From Avibacterium gallinarum (GTDB lineage: Bacteria > Pseudomonadota > Gammaproteobacteria > Enterobacterales > Pasteurellaceae), in assembly GCF_002921135.1 (NCBI RefSeq), contig NZ_PQVJ01000011.1, positions 310,001 through 374,000 of the forward strand: a DNA stretch of 64,000 nucleotides, written 5' to 3'. Shown here one piece after another: positions 1-8,510 of this stretch. Made by a program: the position numbers and the translations under genes. A model generated the notes under the pieces. That model saw nothing but the letters and a program-made list of their open reading frames with translations. It searched no databases and was not told where the DNA came from. Position 1 is the stretch's first letter; each line of letters begins with the position of its first letter.

Positions 1-149
1 ACACTTGGGCTGATTTAAGCTCGGTGCTGAAACAGGCTTATTTCCGCCGTGAAGCCACCTTGATTGAAATTAAGGTAAACAACAGTGATGGCAGCAATAT
101 TTATAAACGCCTGATTGAACAAATTAGCCACGCGGTGATTGGCGCATAA
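1..149 (+). CDS. menD: MenD C-terminus (partial), SEPHCHC synthase
   Basis: Only the last 48 codons are present, read from base 3 and ending in TAA at 147-149. The visible tail starts TWADLSSVLKQAYF and ends ISHAVIGA, which matches my memory of the C-terminal end of MenD, the thiamine-diphosphate enzyme that joins isochorismate and 2-oxoglutarate in menaquinone synthesis. No catalytic motif lies in the visible part, so the call rests on this tail and on menH following after 15 bases, the usual menD-menH order. The gene continues to the left of the window. Confidence 0.75.
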   Translation, partial: TWADLSSVLKQAYFRREATLIEIKVNNSDGSNIYKRLIEQISHAVIGA

Positions 150-164
150 CTTCTCAATAACAAA

Positions 165-920
165 ATGGCAATGCAACGTCCGCATCTGGTTTTTCTGCAC
201 GGATTACTTGGCACAAAAGCCGATTGGCAAAAAATCATCGAAAAACTACCGCACTTTCCTTGCGTTGCCCTTGATCTTCCTTTTCACGGCGAAAATAAAC
301 AGCTTGCCGCTAAAGATTTTGCTCAAAGTGCTGAAATCTTAAGTGCGCAAATTCAAAGTGCGGTGCAAAATCAGCCTTATTTTTTAATCGGTTATTCCCT
401 CGGCGGACGACTTGCCCTTTACTATGCCTTGCAAGCAGAAGTGAAAAAAGGCGATTTGCAAGGGCTGATTTTAGAAGGTACGAATTTAGGGCTAACCTGT
501 GAGCAAGAACGCCAACAGCGCTGGCAAAATGATTGTGATTGGGCGGAACGCTTTGCCACTCAGCCTGCGCATCAAGTGTTAGAAGATTGGTATCAACAAC
601 GCGTGTTTGCTCACTTAACTGCCGAGCAACGGCAAGCCTTAATTCAACTTCGCCAAGCTAATTGTGGTGACAATATCGCTCAAATGCTCAAAGCCACCTC
701 CCTTGCCAAACAACCTAATTTTCGCCCACAAGTGCGGTCAAATTCCTTGCCAATTTTTTATCTGTGCGGCGAAAACGATAGCAAATTCCGCCAAATGGCC
801 GTAGAAAACCAGCTGAACTTACATTTAATCCCAAATGCTGGGCATAATGCCCATCAAGAAAATCCGCAAGGTTTTGTTGAGCGCCTACAACAAATTCTAA
901 CCAATATAGGAATAAACTAG
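165..920 (+). CDS. menH: MenH, SHCHC synthase (alpha/beta hydrolase)
   Basis: This 251-residue alpha/beta-hydrolase fold protein should remove pyruvate from SEPHCHC to form SHCHC in menaquinone synthesis, in the cytoplasm. Visible features are the oxyanion HG at residues 12-13, the nucleophile elbow GYSLGG with Ser78, the acid Asp205 in GENDSK, and His227 in NAGHNAH, a full Ser-Asp-His triad. It starts 15 bases after menD and is probably cotranscribed with it. An ATG two codons downstream (171) is an alternative start. Residues 56-70 carry three pentapeptide-like units (SAEIL, SAQIQ, SAVQN) encoded by AAGTGC-type 9-mers spaced exactly 15 bases, the last being a perfect uptake sequence. Confidence 0.9.
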   Translation: MAMQRPHLVFLHGLLGTKADWQKIIEKLPHFPCVALDLPFHGENKQLAAKDFAQSAEILSAQIQSAVQNQPYFLIGYSLGGRLALYYALQAEVKKGDLQGLILEGTNLGLTCEQERQQRWQNDCDWAERFATQPAHQVLEDWYQQRVFAHLTAEQRQALIQLRQANCGDNIAQMLKATSLAKQPNFRPQVRSNSLPIFYLCGENDSKFRQMAVENQLNLHLIPNAGHNAHQENPQGFVERLQQILTNIGIN

Positions 921-1001
921 AAAAATCAGCTAATTAAGTAAAAATTCATCAGATTTTAAGATAGCAACACATTCTTAAAAACACTGACTAAAGCCAAAAA
1001 T

Positions 1002-2039
1002 TTAATGACAAATCTGCACAGATAAATCAACCAGTTTTTCCCACACATCATCACTAAATTCAAGTTTTACCAAGCGTTCTAATTCAGCGAGCTGTTGAAT
1101 GATTTTATACAATTTACGATAAGTTAAGCGTTGGATTGCTTGCAGAAAAAGCGGGCGGCGTGATTGCCAAATTTTGAGTTGATCAAACTGCTCACGCAAT
1201 TTTGCGGTAGAAAGCGGTTGATCAATATTACTCATTCCTTGTTGTGGTTGAGTCAGTGTCAGCAGGGTGATTAGCTCGCGTTGTAAGGTACGCAATAAAA
1301 TCACAGGCTGGATTTCTTCACCGCGCAAGCCTGCTAGAATCCGTCTGGCACGCTGGCTTTTGCCCTCAAGCAAAGCATCGACCCATTGGAACACGGTAAA
1401 CACGGAAGATTGCTCCACCACGGTTTGCAGACGCGATAAGGTGATTTTATCCTTGGGATAAAGCAAGGCGAGCAGTTGTAAGGTTTGCTTTAAGGCAAGA
1501 AGATTATTTTCGTAGCTGTAACACAAAAGCTGGATTGCTTCTGGCTCAACAAAAATCTCTAAGGCTTTGCTGCGCCCTACAATCCAACGGGGGAGCTGTT
1601 CAATATTTGGTGTTTGACAATTGACGATAGAAAATTGCGCATCAAACTGATTAGCTTGCACAAACCAATCTTGTTTTTCCATTGGTTTGGTGAGCTTTGC
1701 TGTTTGTAGAATAAGCAACACGTCTTGATTTAATAAGCCAATTAATTCGGCTAAACGCTTTTGTAAAGGTGCGGTGAGATTTTCAGGAGAATTTAGCAAT
1801 AAAATTTGACGGCTGAAAAACAAGCCCATTGATTGCACTTGTTCGTTTAAGGCGATCCAATCGGTGCTGTTATCCAGCGTGATTTCATTTTTTTCATCGA
1901 AACCTTGCTGTTTTGCCACAGCGCAGATGAGATCCTTGCTTTCTTGCAAAAGCAAGGGATCTTGCCCCACCAAACAATAAATTGATGCCAATTTTTTCTC
2001 TAGCAAGGCACTCAGCTGATCAGCAAACAGACGTTGCAT
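1002..2039 (-). CDS. holA: DNA polymerase III delta subunit
   Basis: The 345-residue protein has the size and character of HolA, the delta subunit of the clamp loader, which opens the beta clamp so that it can be placed on DNA. The N-terminal region starts MQRLFADQLSALLEKKL and continues with YCLVGQDPLLLQES, the degenerate nucleotide-binding-like segment of the delta family, followed by the leucine- and glutamine-rich helical region typical of delta. The ATG shares one base with the lptE stop codon (TAATG), so translation is probably coupled. The order leuS-lptE-holA is the conserved gammaproteobacterial arrangement, which supports the call. Confidence 0.92.
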   Translation of the reverse strand: MQRLFADQLSALLEKKLASIYCLVGQDPLLLQESKDLICAVAKQQGFDEKNEITLDNSTDWIALNEQVQSMGLFFSRQILLLNSPENLTAPLQKRLAELIGLLNQDVLLILQTAKLTKPMEKQDWFVQANQFDAQFSIVNCQTPNIEQLPRWIVGRSKALEIFVEPEAIQLLCYSYENNLLALKQTLQLLALLYPKDKITLSRLQTVVEQSSVFTVFQWVDALLEGKSQRARRILAGLRGEEIQPVILLRTLQRELITLLTLTQPQQGMSNIDQPLSTAKLREQFDQLKIWQSRRPLFLQAIQRLTYRKLYKIIQQLAELERLVKLEFSDDVWEKLVDLSVQICH

Positions 2040-2539
2040 TATTGGCTTTTCACCTGCTGTTTTAGCGCCACCATTTTGGTGATAAGCTGACGCGCTGCTT
2101 GTTCACGCATATCGTTCCAAATCACGTCTTTCTCGGCAGATTTCGCTAAGGCAGCGCGCGAGTTATCAAAGAAGGTGCGTGTAACTTGGGTGTTAATTGG
2201 ATAACGTTGTTTATTTTTAAGCTGAACGCTGGCTTCCACTTGCAACACCAGCACTTTTTCCGCCTCACGCCCTTGTTTGAAAATAGACGCCACTTCGCTA
2301 TTCTCACGAGCATTATTTAAGCGCAACACCACCACATCACCTTGTTCAACAAGCTGAATGTTATTGGCTCGCAACTGCTTGCGCATAGCAATCGTCATCG
2401 CATCATAAGGATCACTACTTTCCAAACGCAATGTTTTCATCTCTTGCGGAATTAATTCACCATTTTCAAAATGGAAACCACAAGCCGTGAGCGTTGCCAA
2501 CGCACCGACAAGACATAATTTTTTAAGTAAATTCAACAT
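2039..2539 (-). CDS. lptE: LptE, LPS-assembly lipoprotein
   Basis: LptE (RlpB) is the outer-membrane lipoprotein that plugs the LptD barrel and helps deliver lipopolysaccharide to the surface. From the start chosen here the protein has 166 residues, with a signal peptide MLNLLKKLCLVGALATLTAC in which Cys20 is the lipidated residue, followed by GFHFENG. The open frame extends 29 codons further upstream into leuS, but those codons lack signal character and GAGAA sits just ahead of the ATG at 2539, so the shorter form is preferred. It lies 49 bases after leuS, with a perfect hairpin in the gap, and overlaps holA by one base. Confidence 0.9.
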   Translation of the reverse strand: MLNLLKKLCLVGALATLTACGFHFENGELIPQEMKTLRLESSDPYDAMTIAMRKQLRANNIQLVEQGDVVVLRLNNARENSEVASIFKQGREAEKVLVLQVEASVQLKNKQRYPINTQVTRTFFDNSRAALAKSAEKDVIWNDMREQAARQLITKMVALKQQVKSQ

Positions 2540-2559
2540 AGTGTTTTCTCTTAATAATT

Positions 2560-2582
2560 CGCTCCACTCATTGAGTGGAGCG
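2560..2582 (-). other. Hairpin between leuS and lptE
   Basis: Two perfect 11-base arms (CGCTCCACTCA and its complement) are separated by one base, right between the leuS stop and the lptE start. On the transcribed strand no T run follows it, so it does not look like an ordinary terminator. It may protect or process the leuS message, or lower transcription into lptE-holA. No protein partner is suggested. Confidence 0.6.
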
Positions 2583-2588
2583 GTTGGA

Positions 2589-5171
2589 TTATTTCGCGAC
2601 AAAGCTAAATAACTTACCGGGTACATAGATGGTTTTCACAATGGTTAAACCGTCTAGGAATTTTTGTACATTTGGATCGGCAAGGGCGATTTCTTTAATG
2701 GCGTCTTCTGTCATATCCGCAGGCACAGTGATTTTTGCGCGTACCTTACCGTTTACTTGCACCACCACCAGTTTTTCGTCATCAACCATTGCTTGCGCAT
2801 CGGCTTTCACCCAAGGGGCGAAGTCAATGGCGTCTTGGTTGCCAAGCTCTTTCCATAATTGGAAACAAATATGTGGGGTGATTGGGTAAAGCATTCTTAC
2901 CACTGCATTTAAGGCTTCTGCCATTACTGCGCGATCTTGCTCATCGTCCAATGGCGCTTTGGTTAATTTGTTCATTAATTCCATTACCGCAGCAATCGCC
3001 GTGTTAAAGGTTTGGCGGCGACCAATATCATCGCTCACTTTCGCAATGGTTTTATGCACATCACGGCGAAGCGCTTTTTGGCTGCTTGAAAGTGCGGTTG
3101 GATTTAGCGCAGTTTTTGCTGGATTTTTGCTGTATTCAAACACTAAATTCCATAAACGGCGTAGGAAACGATTTGCCCCTTCTACGCCTGATTCTTGCCA
3201 TTCCAAGGTCATTTCCGCAGGGGAGGCAAACATCATAAACAAACGCACGGTATCCGCACCGTATTTTTCCACCATTTCTTGCGGGTCAATACCATTGTTT
3301 TTCGATTTTGACATTTTTGTCATTCCGCTATGCACCAGCTCACGCCCCTCATCGTCAAAGGCACGCACAATTCGCCCTTTTTCATCGCGTTCGAGGGTTA
3401 CTTTGGTTGGTGAAACCCAAATACGCTCCTTGGTGTCGCTGGTGTAATAGAAGGCATCTGCCAACACCATTCCTTGACACAACAATTTATTCGCTGGCTC
3501 ATCAGAGCTGACTAGCCCCGCATCACGCAATAATTTGTGGAAGAAGCGGAAGTAAAGCAAGTGCATTGTGGCGTGTTCGATCCCGCCAATATATTGATCA
3601 ACTGGCAACCAGTAATTGGCTTCTTCTGGGTTCAGCATTGCTTGGTGGAAATCAGGGCAAGTGTAACGCGCGTAATACCAAGAAGATTCCATAAAGGTAT
3701 CAAAGGTATCTGTTTCTTTTAAGGCAGGCTGTCCATTATAAGTGGTTTTTGCCCAATTTGGATCCGCTTTGATCGGGCTACGCACACCGTCCATTACCAC
3801 ATCTTCAGGTAACACGATCGGTAAATCAGCCAATGGTGCAGCTACAACTTCACCGTTTTCCAGTGTTAGCATTGGAATTGGCGCGCCCCAATAACGTTGG
3901 CGAGATACGCCCCAATCGCGTAAACGATAATTCACTTGGCGTTTGCCCACGCCCATTTGTTCCAATTTATCCGCAATGCCTTTGAATGCTGCGTCAAAAT
4001 CTAAGCCGTCAAATTCTGCTGAATTGATCAAAATACCGTGTTCGGTGTAGGCCTGCTGTGATAAGTCTAATGGGCTGCCGTCTGCGGGTGTAATTACTGG
4101 ATAAAGCGGTAAATCATATTTTTTAGCGAACTCATAATCACGCTCATCGTGGGCTGGCACTGCCATCACCGCACCTGTTCCATAGTGCATTAACACGAAA
4201 TTCGCCACCCAAACTGGCACTAATTTTCCTGTAATCGGGTGAATAGCGTGAATGCCCGTTGCCATTCCTTTTTTCTCCATTGTGGCAAGCTCGGCTTCTG
4301 CCACTTTGGTACTTTTGCATTCTTGGATAAATTGCGAAAGTGCGGGGTTATTTTTCGCTGCTTTTTCTGCTAATGGGTGCGCAGCTGCCACAGCAAGATA
4401 AGACACGCCATAGAAAGTATCAGGACGTGTGGTATAAACTGTTACGGTTTCATCAGAATTTTCAATATTGAAGGTTATTTCCACCCCTTCCGAACGGCCA
4501 ATCCAGTTACGTTGCATTGTTTTCACCATATCTGGCCATTCTGGCAGATGATCTAAACCGCCCAATAATTGCTCGGCATATTCGGTGATTTTAATAAACC
4601 ATTGTGGGATCTCTTTTTGTTCCACAGGCGTATCACAACGCCAGCAACACCCTTCGTGAACTTGCTCATTGGCAAGCACGGTTTCATCATTCGGACACCA
4701 GTTTACGCTAGAGGTTTTTTTATACACTAAACCTTTGCGATAAAGCTCTGTGAAGAACCATTGTTCCCACTTGTAATATTCAGGTTTGCAAGTGGCAATT
4801 TCACGATCCCAGTCAAAACCAAAGCCCAAAATTTTGAGCTGATTTTTCATATAATCAATATTTTCGTATGTCCATTTTGCAGGCGCGGTTTTATTTTTCA
4901 CCGCCGCACCTTCCGCAGGCAAGCCAAATGCGTCCCAACCCATCGGCTGTAACACATTTTTGCCGTTCATTCGTTGATAACGCGAAACCACATCGCCAAT
5001 GGTGTAATTACGAACATGTCCCATATGCAGGCGACCTGATGGGTAAGGGAACATTGAAAGACAATAATATTTCTCTTTAGCGGGATCTTTCACCGCTTTA
5101 AACGTTTTATTTTCAGCCCAATATTTCTGCACTTCAGGCTCAATCAAATCGGGACGATAATGTTCTTGCAT
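2589..5171 (-). CDS. leuS: Leucyl-tRNA synthetase
   Basis: This class I synthetase of 860 residues charges tRNA-Leu. The HIGH motif appears as HMGH at residues 49-52 within [12 protein letters not shown], and the KMSKS motif as [11 protein letters not shown] near residue 620. The large CP1 editing insertion ([11 protein letters not shown] and later TTRPDTFYG) and the C-terminal tRNA-binding domain are both present. The frame runs eight codons further upstream, but the chosen ATG at 5171 is preceded by AAAGG at good spacing and gives the family start [13 protein letters not shown]. It is the first gene of a leftward leuS-lptE-holA group. A USS core lies upstream (about 5203-5211). Confidence 0.97.
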   Translation of the reverse strand: MQEHYRPDLIEPEVQKYWAENKTFKAVKDPAKEKYYCLSMFPYPSGRLHMGHVRNYTIGDVVSRYQRMNGKNVLQPMGWDAFGLPAEGAAVKNKTAPAKWTYENIDYMKNQLKILGFGFDWDREIATCKPEYYKWEQWFFTELYRKGLVYKKTSSVNWCPNDETVLANEQVHEGCCWRCDTPVEQKEIPQWFIKITEYAEQLLGGLDHLPEWPDMVKTMQRNWIGRSEGVEITFNIENSDETVTVYTTRPDTFYGVSYLAVAAAHPLAEKAAKNNPALSQFIQECKSTKVAEAELATMEKKGMATGIHAIHPITGKLVPVWVANFVLMHYGTGAVMAVPAHDERDYEFAKKYDLPLYPVITPADGSPLDLSQQAYTEHGILINSAEFDGLDFDAAFKGIADKLEQMGVGKRQVNYRLRDWGVSRQRYWGAPIPMLTLENGEVVAAPLADLPIVLPEDVVMDGVRSPIKADPNWAKTTYNGQPALKETDTFDTFMESSWYYARYTCPDFHQAMLNPEEANYWLPVDQYIGGIEHATMHLLYFRFFHKLLRDAGLVSSDEPANKLLCQGMVLADAFYYTSDTKERIWVSPTKVTLERDEKGRIVRAFDDEGRELVHSGMTKMSKSKNNGIDPQEMVEKYGADTVRLFMMFASPAEMTLEWQESGVEGANRFLRRLWNLVFEYSKNPAKTALNPTALSSSQKALRRDVHKTIAKVSDDIGRRQTFNTAIAAVMELMNKLTKAPLDDEQDRAVMAEALNAVVRMLYPITPHICFQLWKELGNQDAIDFAPWVKADAQAMVDDEKLVVVQVNGKVRAKITVPADMTEDAIKEIALADPNVQKFLDGLTIVKTIYVPGKLFSFVAK

Positions 5172-5317
5172 AAAATTACCTTTAAAAATTATCAAAAAAT
5201 TGACCGCACTTTGCCCATTTATTACGGCGATTTTAGTCGGTATAGATGAATAAGAAAATGTGGTATAGGATAGCGTAAAATGGGGAAAATTGATAGAACT
5301 TTAAATAGCCCGACCAC

Positions 5318-5695
5318 TTAGGTTTTATGGATTGAATCCAGAAAATTGATTAAATTGCGTTTTTGATCATTGCTCAAATGATCCCAATGATAATCTAAGC
5401 GCATTTTTAGGGCGTCATTACGAATAGGGACGTATTCATCTTGTAAAGAAAAAGTGAGATTTTCTGATTTGACATCGGCAAAGAACCAGCTAATCGGCGT
5501 ATTCAAAATAACGGCAATATTGACAAGGTGCGAAACATTGATTTTCGTTACTCCTCGTTCATAACGAGAAAATTGTTGCTGAGAAACCCCAATTTGCTCA
5601 GCAAGATTCTCAGCCGTAAAACCCAATTCTTTCCGCCGTTGTTGAATTTTTTTCCCAATCGCCATATCAACTTCTGCGGCAATAAATTTGCTCAT
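5318..5695 (-). CDS. XRE-family helix-turn-helix regulator
   Basis: The 125-residue protein carries a Cro/CI-type helix-turn-helix at about residues 13-67: IGKKIQQRRKELGFTAENLA, then QIGVSQQQFSRYERG, then a segment ending NTPISWFF. The C-terminal 55 residues have no family I recognise. It probably represses its own promoter and that of the divergent lipoprotein gene at 5849, because the 153-base gap holds a direct repeat and an inverted repeat at the lipoprotein start point. The start at 5695 has a purine stretch directly next to ATG; an ATG ten codons in is also possible. Its targets cannot be named from the sequence. Confidence 0.8.
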   Translation of the reverse strand: MSKFIAAEVDMAIGKKIQQRRKELGFTAENLAEQIGVSQQQFSRYERGVTKINVSHLVNIAVILNTPISWFFADVKSENLTFSLQDEYVPIRNDALKMRLDYHWDHLSNDQKRNLINFLDSIHKT

Positions 5696-5715
5696 TCTCT
5701 TTTCGCCCTCAACGA

Positions 5716-5754
5716 TTTACGCTTTGAATGATATTTTTTTATATTTTTACGCTT
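5716..5754. promoter_or_regulatory. Direct repeat TTTACGCTT x2, likely operator
   Basis: The 9-mer TTTACGCTT occurs at 5716-5724 and again at 5746-5754, exactly 30 bases apart, about three DNA turns. Both lie between the divergent regulator and lipoprotein genes, so they are good candidates for regulator binding sites on one face of the helix. Confidence 0.45.
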
Positions 5755-5809
5755 GAGTTGATTGTTTTGATGTTGTATATTTTAAAAAATACTCATCTAA
5801 AGAGTATTT
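5753..5809 (+). promoter_or_regulatory. Promoter and palindromic operator of the small lipoprotein gene
   Basis: TTGAGT (5753-5758), a 17-base spacer and TATATT (5776-5781) form a good sigma-70 promoter. A perfect inverted repeat, AAATACTC at 5787-5794 and GAGTATTT at 5802-5809, covers the expected start point, a typical place for a repressor to bind. The likely binder is the divergent XRE protein. Confidence 0.5.
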
Positions 5810-5848
5810 CACCCAAAATGCATAAATCACAATTTAAGGAAATTAAAA

Positions 5849-6079
5849 ATGAAAAAATTACTCATCATTCTCACAGTGCTTAGTCTTGCGAGTTGTGCCA
5901 TTGACAGACCACCATCACCAAGATGGTATAAAGATGGAGCTTCGCCTTCGGTAGTCAAAGCCAAGTATGCAAAATGCACTTATGATGTAGGAATGAATAA
6001 AGTTGAACCATCAGAAAAAATTACATTGATTAATAGTTGTATGGAAGCTGATGGATTTATTTGGGGCGTACCTAGATAA
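5849..6079 (+). CDS. Small lipoprotein of unknown function
   Basis: The 76-residue product has a short lipoprotein signal ending LSLASC, with Cys16 as the lipidated residue, followed by a small domain with two further cysteines (KCTYDVG and NSCMEADG) that could form one disulfide. The C-terminus is GFIWGVPR. AAGGA lies upstream at fair spacing. A hairpin terminator follows directly, so the gene is monocistronic. I do not recognise the family; small lipoproteins with this Lys-Tyr-x-Lys-Cys pattern are often seen near mobile or plasmid genes, but nothing here proves an origin of that kind. The divergent XRE gene is its likely regulator. Confidence 0.75.
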   Translation: MKKLLIILTVLSLASCAIDRPPSPRWYKDGASPSVVKAKYAKCTYDVGMNKVEPSEKITLINSCMEADGFIWGVPR

Positions 6080-6086
6080 AAATTGT

Positions 6087-6117
6087 ACCTGCTATAATTT
6101 AATTATGGCAGGTTTTC
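6087..6117 (+). terminator. Terminator after the small lipoprotein gene
   Basis: A 13-bp stem (ACCTGC paired with GCAGGT outside, AT-rich inside, one G-T pair) ends in TTTTC. It lies just after the lipoprotein stop and touches the end of the gene on the other strand. Confidence 0.65.
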
Positions 6118-6745
6118 ATAAATGACACTTTTCATACAACGGCACTAACTCTCGAATGGTTTGCGCGATAAATTCCACCGCATCAATGTGATCTAACTCG
6201 GCTTTTTCAATATTTTTCCCTATGCAGAAAAAATCTTCATCATTGTTGAGGCAAAAATCTTGCGCAGAAAGCGACCGCACTTTGCGGAAATCGGCGTATT
6301 CACTTTCATCACCACGCCAAAAATCAAAATCGGCATACTGAGTTTGATCCAGTTGTTCAAACCATTGGTTATATTGTTGCACATTGATTTGCGAGCGATC
6401 AGCGCGATAGCAGTGCCAATCAAGGCTCACTTGTAAACGGCGGCGGTTTAAGATCACAGATAAAATCGCCGCTGAATTTTGATTAAACTCATATTTAAAA
6501 AAGGCGAAAAAATGCGACCGCACTTGCCAACCGTTACACCATTTTTCAATATGAGGCTCGGCAAAAGGTGTACCAAGACGCTGAGCCACTTGTAATATCG
6601 CTGTTTTCCAGTTGTTCCATTCCCGTTTGTAATCCGCTTTAATTTGTGGGATTTGCTCTGGGCAGAATTTTTTCATCTGGGCGAACTGGAAAAAAGGAAG
6701 ATTGAACAGCTCGCAACTGGCAGAAGTAATCAGTTTTTCTTTCAT
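6116..6745 (-). CDS. Conserved hypothetical protein, HI_0552 family
   Basis: This 209-residue cytoplasmic protein has no signal peptide or membrane segment and is rich in aromatic residues (for example SHFFAFFKYEFN and YADFDFWRGDE). From size, content and position next to apaH I place it in the Pasteurellaceae family typified by H. influenzae HI_0552, whose function is unknown to me. It starts 3 bases after apaH, so it is the last gene of an rsmA-apaH group. No catalytic motif is evident. The coding region contains two USS cores. Confidence 0.7.
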   Translation of the reverse strand: MKEKLITSASCELFNLPFFQFAQMKKFCPEQIPQIKADYKREWNNWKTAILQVAQRLGTPFAEPHIEKWCNGWQVRSHFFAFFKYEFNQNSAAILSVILNRRRLQVSLDWHCYRADRSQINVQQYNQWFEQLDQTQYADFDFWRGDESEYADFRKVRSLSAQDFCLNNDEDFFCIGKNIEKAELDHIDAVEFIAQTIRELVPLYEKCHL

Positions 6746-6748
6746 AGG

Positions 6749-7570
6749 TTAAGTGTATTGTTTCATTGCAGGTTGAGTAAAATACTGTTTATCTTCCCAG
6801 CGTAACATTGTCATTCGGTTACCCCACACGCAGCCGGTATCAAGAGCGTAAATATTAGCTGGCGTAGGCGTATCCACTAAACTGGCCCAATGGCCAAAGA
6901 CGATATTTTCCGTTTTGAATAAAGGATTATCCAAGTTAAACCAAGGGGTTAGCTCAGAGGGGGCTTGATCCACAGGGGCTTTGCAAGCGAAATCAAGGCG
7001 GTGATCGTAATAGCAAAAACGCATTCGTGTGAACACGTTGATAATATAACGCAGGCGATCAATGCCTTGTAAATCAGGCGACCAGCAATCAGGCTGGTTA
7101 TCATACATCTGTTCGATCATTGCATAATAATCACCGTGGCGTAGCACTTGCTCCACTTCGGCTGCGCAGGCTTTTGCCGTGGCAAGATCCCAATCAGGCG
7201 AGATCCCCGCGTGAGTGAGTAAAAATCCTGCCTGTTGGTTATGAATAAGCAAGGGCTGCTGACGTAGCCAATCAATCAACTCGTGAAAATCAGGGGCGTT
7301 GAAAATGGTGTCCACGCGATCTTTGGGTTTGATTTTTTTAATGCCAAGTGCGGTGGAAATTAAGTGCAAATCGTGATTGCCCAGCACGGTGTGCGCCGCG
7401 TTACCAAGGGATTTGACTAAACGTAAACATTCAAGGGATTTATCCCCACGCGCCACCAGATCACCCACTAAATAAAGCACATCTTGGCTCGGATCGAAGT
7501 TTACTTTTTCCAACAAAGCGTGTAATTCGTCATAACAGCCTTGCAGATCGCCGACTAAATAGGTTGCCAT
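6749..7570 (-). CDS. apaH: Diadenosine tetraphosphatase (symmetrical)
   Basis: ApaH splits Ap4A to two ADP and can also remove ADP-like caps from RNA. The 273-residue protein shows the metallophosphatase signature in order: GDLQG at residues 7-11, GDLVARGD at 36-43 and GNHD at 64-67, with later metal-binding histidines in LTHAG and FGHWA. The frame extends 16 codons upstream into rsmA, but the conserved start is [11 protein letters not shown] at 7570. It begins 4 bases after the rsmA stop and is followed after 3 bases by the HI_0552-like gene, an arrangement known from H. influenzae. Confidence 0.95.
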   Translation of the reverse strand: MATYLVGDLQGCYDELHALLEKVNFDPSQDVLYLVGDLVARGDKSLECLRLVKSLGNAAHTVLGNHDLHLISTALGIKKIKPKDRVDTIFNAPDFHELIDWLRQQPLLIHNQQAGFLLTHAGISPDWDLATAKACAAEVEQVLRHGDYYAMIEQMYDNQPDCWSPDLQGIDRLRYIINVFTRMRFCYYDHRLDFACKAPVDQAPSELTPWFNLDNPLFKTENIVFGHWASLVDTPTPANIYALDTGCVWGNRMTMLRWEDKQYFTQPAMKQYT

Positions 7571-7574
7571 TGTT

Positions 7575-8426
7575 TTATTCCGTTTCGCTCTGTGTGTTTT
7601 CCACCACAGGGTTATCACATAGCCAGTTTGCTAATCTTGCATAATCGGCAATGGAAAGATTTTCTGCCCGCGCATTTAAATCAATCCCAAGTGCGGTGAG
7701 ATTTTCCGCAGAAAATAGTGTAGAAAGCGCATTACGCAAGGTTTTACGGCGTTGATTAAAGGCTTGCGTACACACACGATTGAGCCAATATAAATCCTTC
7801 ACAGGGTGCGGAAGCGTGCTGTGTGGAATTAAACGCACTACCGCGGAATCCACTTTTGGTGCAGGCTTGAATGCAGTCGGCGGCACTTCCAATACCGGCA
7901 TTACTTGACAAAAATATTGCGCCATAATGGTTAAACGTCCGTAAGCCTTGCTATTCGGTGCAGCACAAAGGCGTTTTACCACCTCTTTTTGTAGCATAAA
8001 GTGCATATCCTGAATTTGCTCGCAATAGTTGAACAAATGGAACATTAATGGCGTTGAAATGTTATAAGGAAGATTGCCGAAAATGCGTAATTTCTGATTT
8101 TTTTCCGCTAAATGCTCATCACGGTAAAGTTGCCCAAAATCAAACTGCATCGCATCTGTTTCAATCACATTCAACTTTTGATGTAAAAATGGGTGATGAC
8201 GCAAACGTTCAGCCAAATCTCGGTCTAACTCCACAACGGTTAAACGCTCAACGCGCTCCGCCACAGGTTCTGTTAACGCCCCCAAACCAGGGCCGATTTC
8301 TACTAAGAATTGATCTGGCTGTGGGTAAATGGCTGCCACAATGCTTTGAATAATATTATCGTCTGATAAAAAGTTCTGCCCAAAACGTTTACGGGCGGTA
8401 TGACCTAGATGTTTTCTTGAACTCAT
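7575..8426 (-). CDS. rsmA: 16S rRNA dimethyladenosine transferase RsmA (KsgA)
   Basis: RsmA dimethylates the two adjacent adenines of the 3' terminal helix of 16S rRNA (A1518 and A1519) late in 30S assembly. The 283-residue protein has the SAM-binding loop [10 protein letters not shown] at residues 43-52 and the catalytic motif NLPYNIST at 118-125. The N-terminus [12 protein letters not shown] is typical of the family. Loss of this enzyme is known to give kasugamycin resistance. It is the first gene of the rsmA-apaH-HI_0552-like group; surA lies upstream, separated by a strong terminator. Confidence 0.96.
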   Translation of the reverse strand: MSSRKHLGHTARKRFGQNFLSDDNIIQSIVAAIYPQPDQFLVEIGPGLGALTEPVAERVERLTVVELDRDLAERLRHHPFLHQKLNVIETDAMQFDFGQLYRDEHLAEKNQKLRIFGNLPYNISTPLMFHLFNYCEQIQDMHFMLQKEVVKRLCAAPNSKAYGRLTIMAQYFCQVMPVLEVPPTAFKPAPKVDSAVVRLIPHSTLPHPVKDLYWLNRVCTQAFNQRRKTLRNALSTLFSAENLTALGIDLNARAENLSIADYARLANWLCDNPVVENTQSETE

Positions 8427-8461
8427 AATGATTTATCACTGTTAAAAAAGACACGCTATTA

Positions 8462-8495
8462 TAAAACAAAAATCCCAGCATTGGGGCTGGGATTT
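8462..8495 (-). terminator. Terminator after surA
   Basis: A perfect stem (AAATCCCAGC with GCTGGGATTT) is followed on the minus strand by a T-rich run. It ends surA transcription ahead of rsmA. Confidence 0.85.
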
Positions 8496-8510
8496 CGTGA
8501 TTGCTTCAAA

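Noticed and set aside
2540-2626. N-terminal extension of lptE (29 codons)
   Set aside because: The extension overlaps leuS and would put a non-signal sequence ahead of a clear lipoprotein signal peptide.
2959-3447. 162-residue plus-strand frame
   Set aside because: It is fully antisense to leuS, which has strong motifs over the same bases; it is a shadow of leuS codon use.
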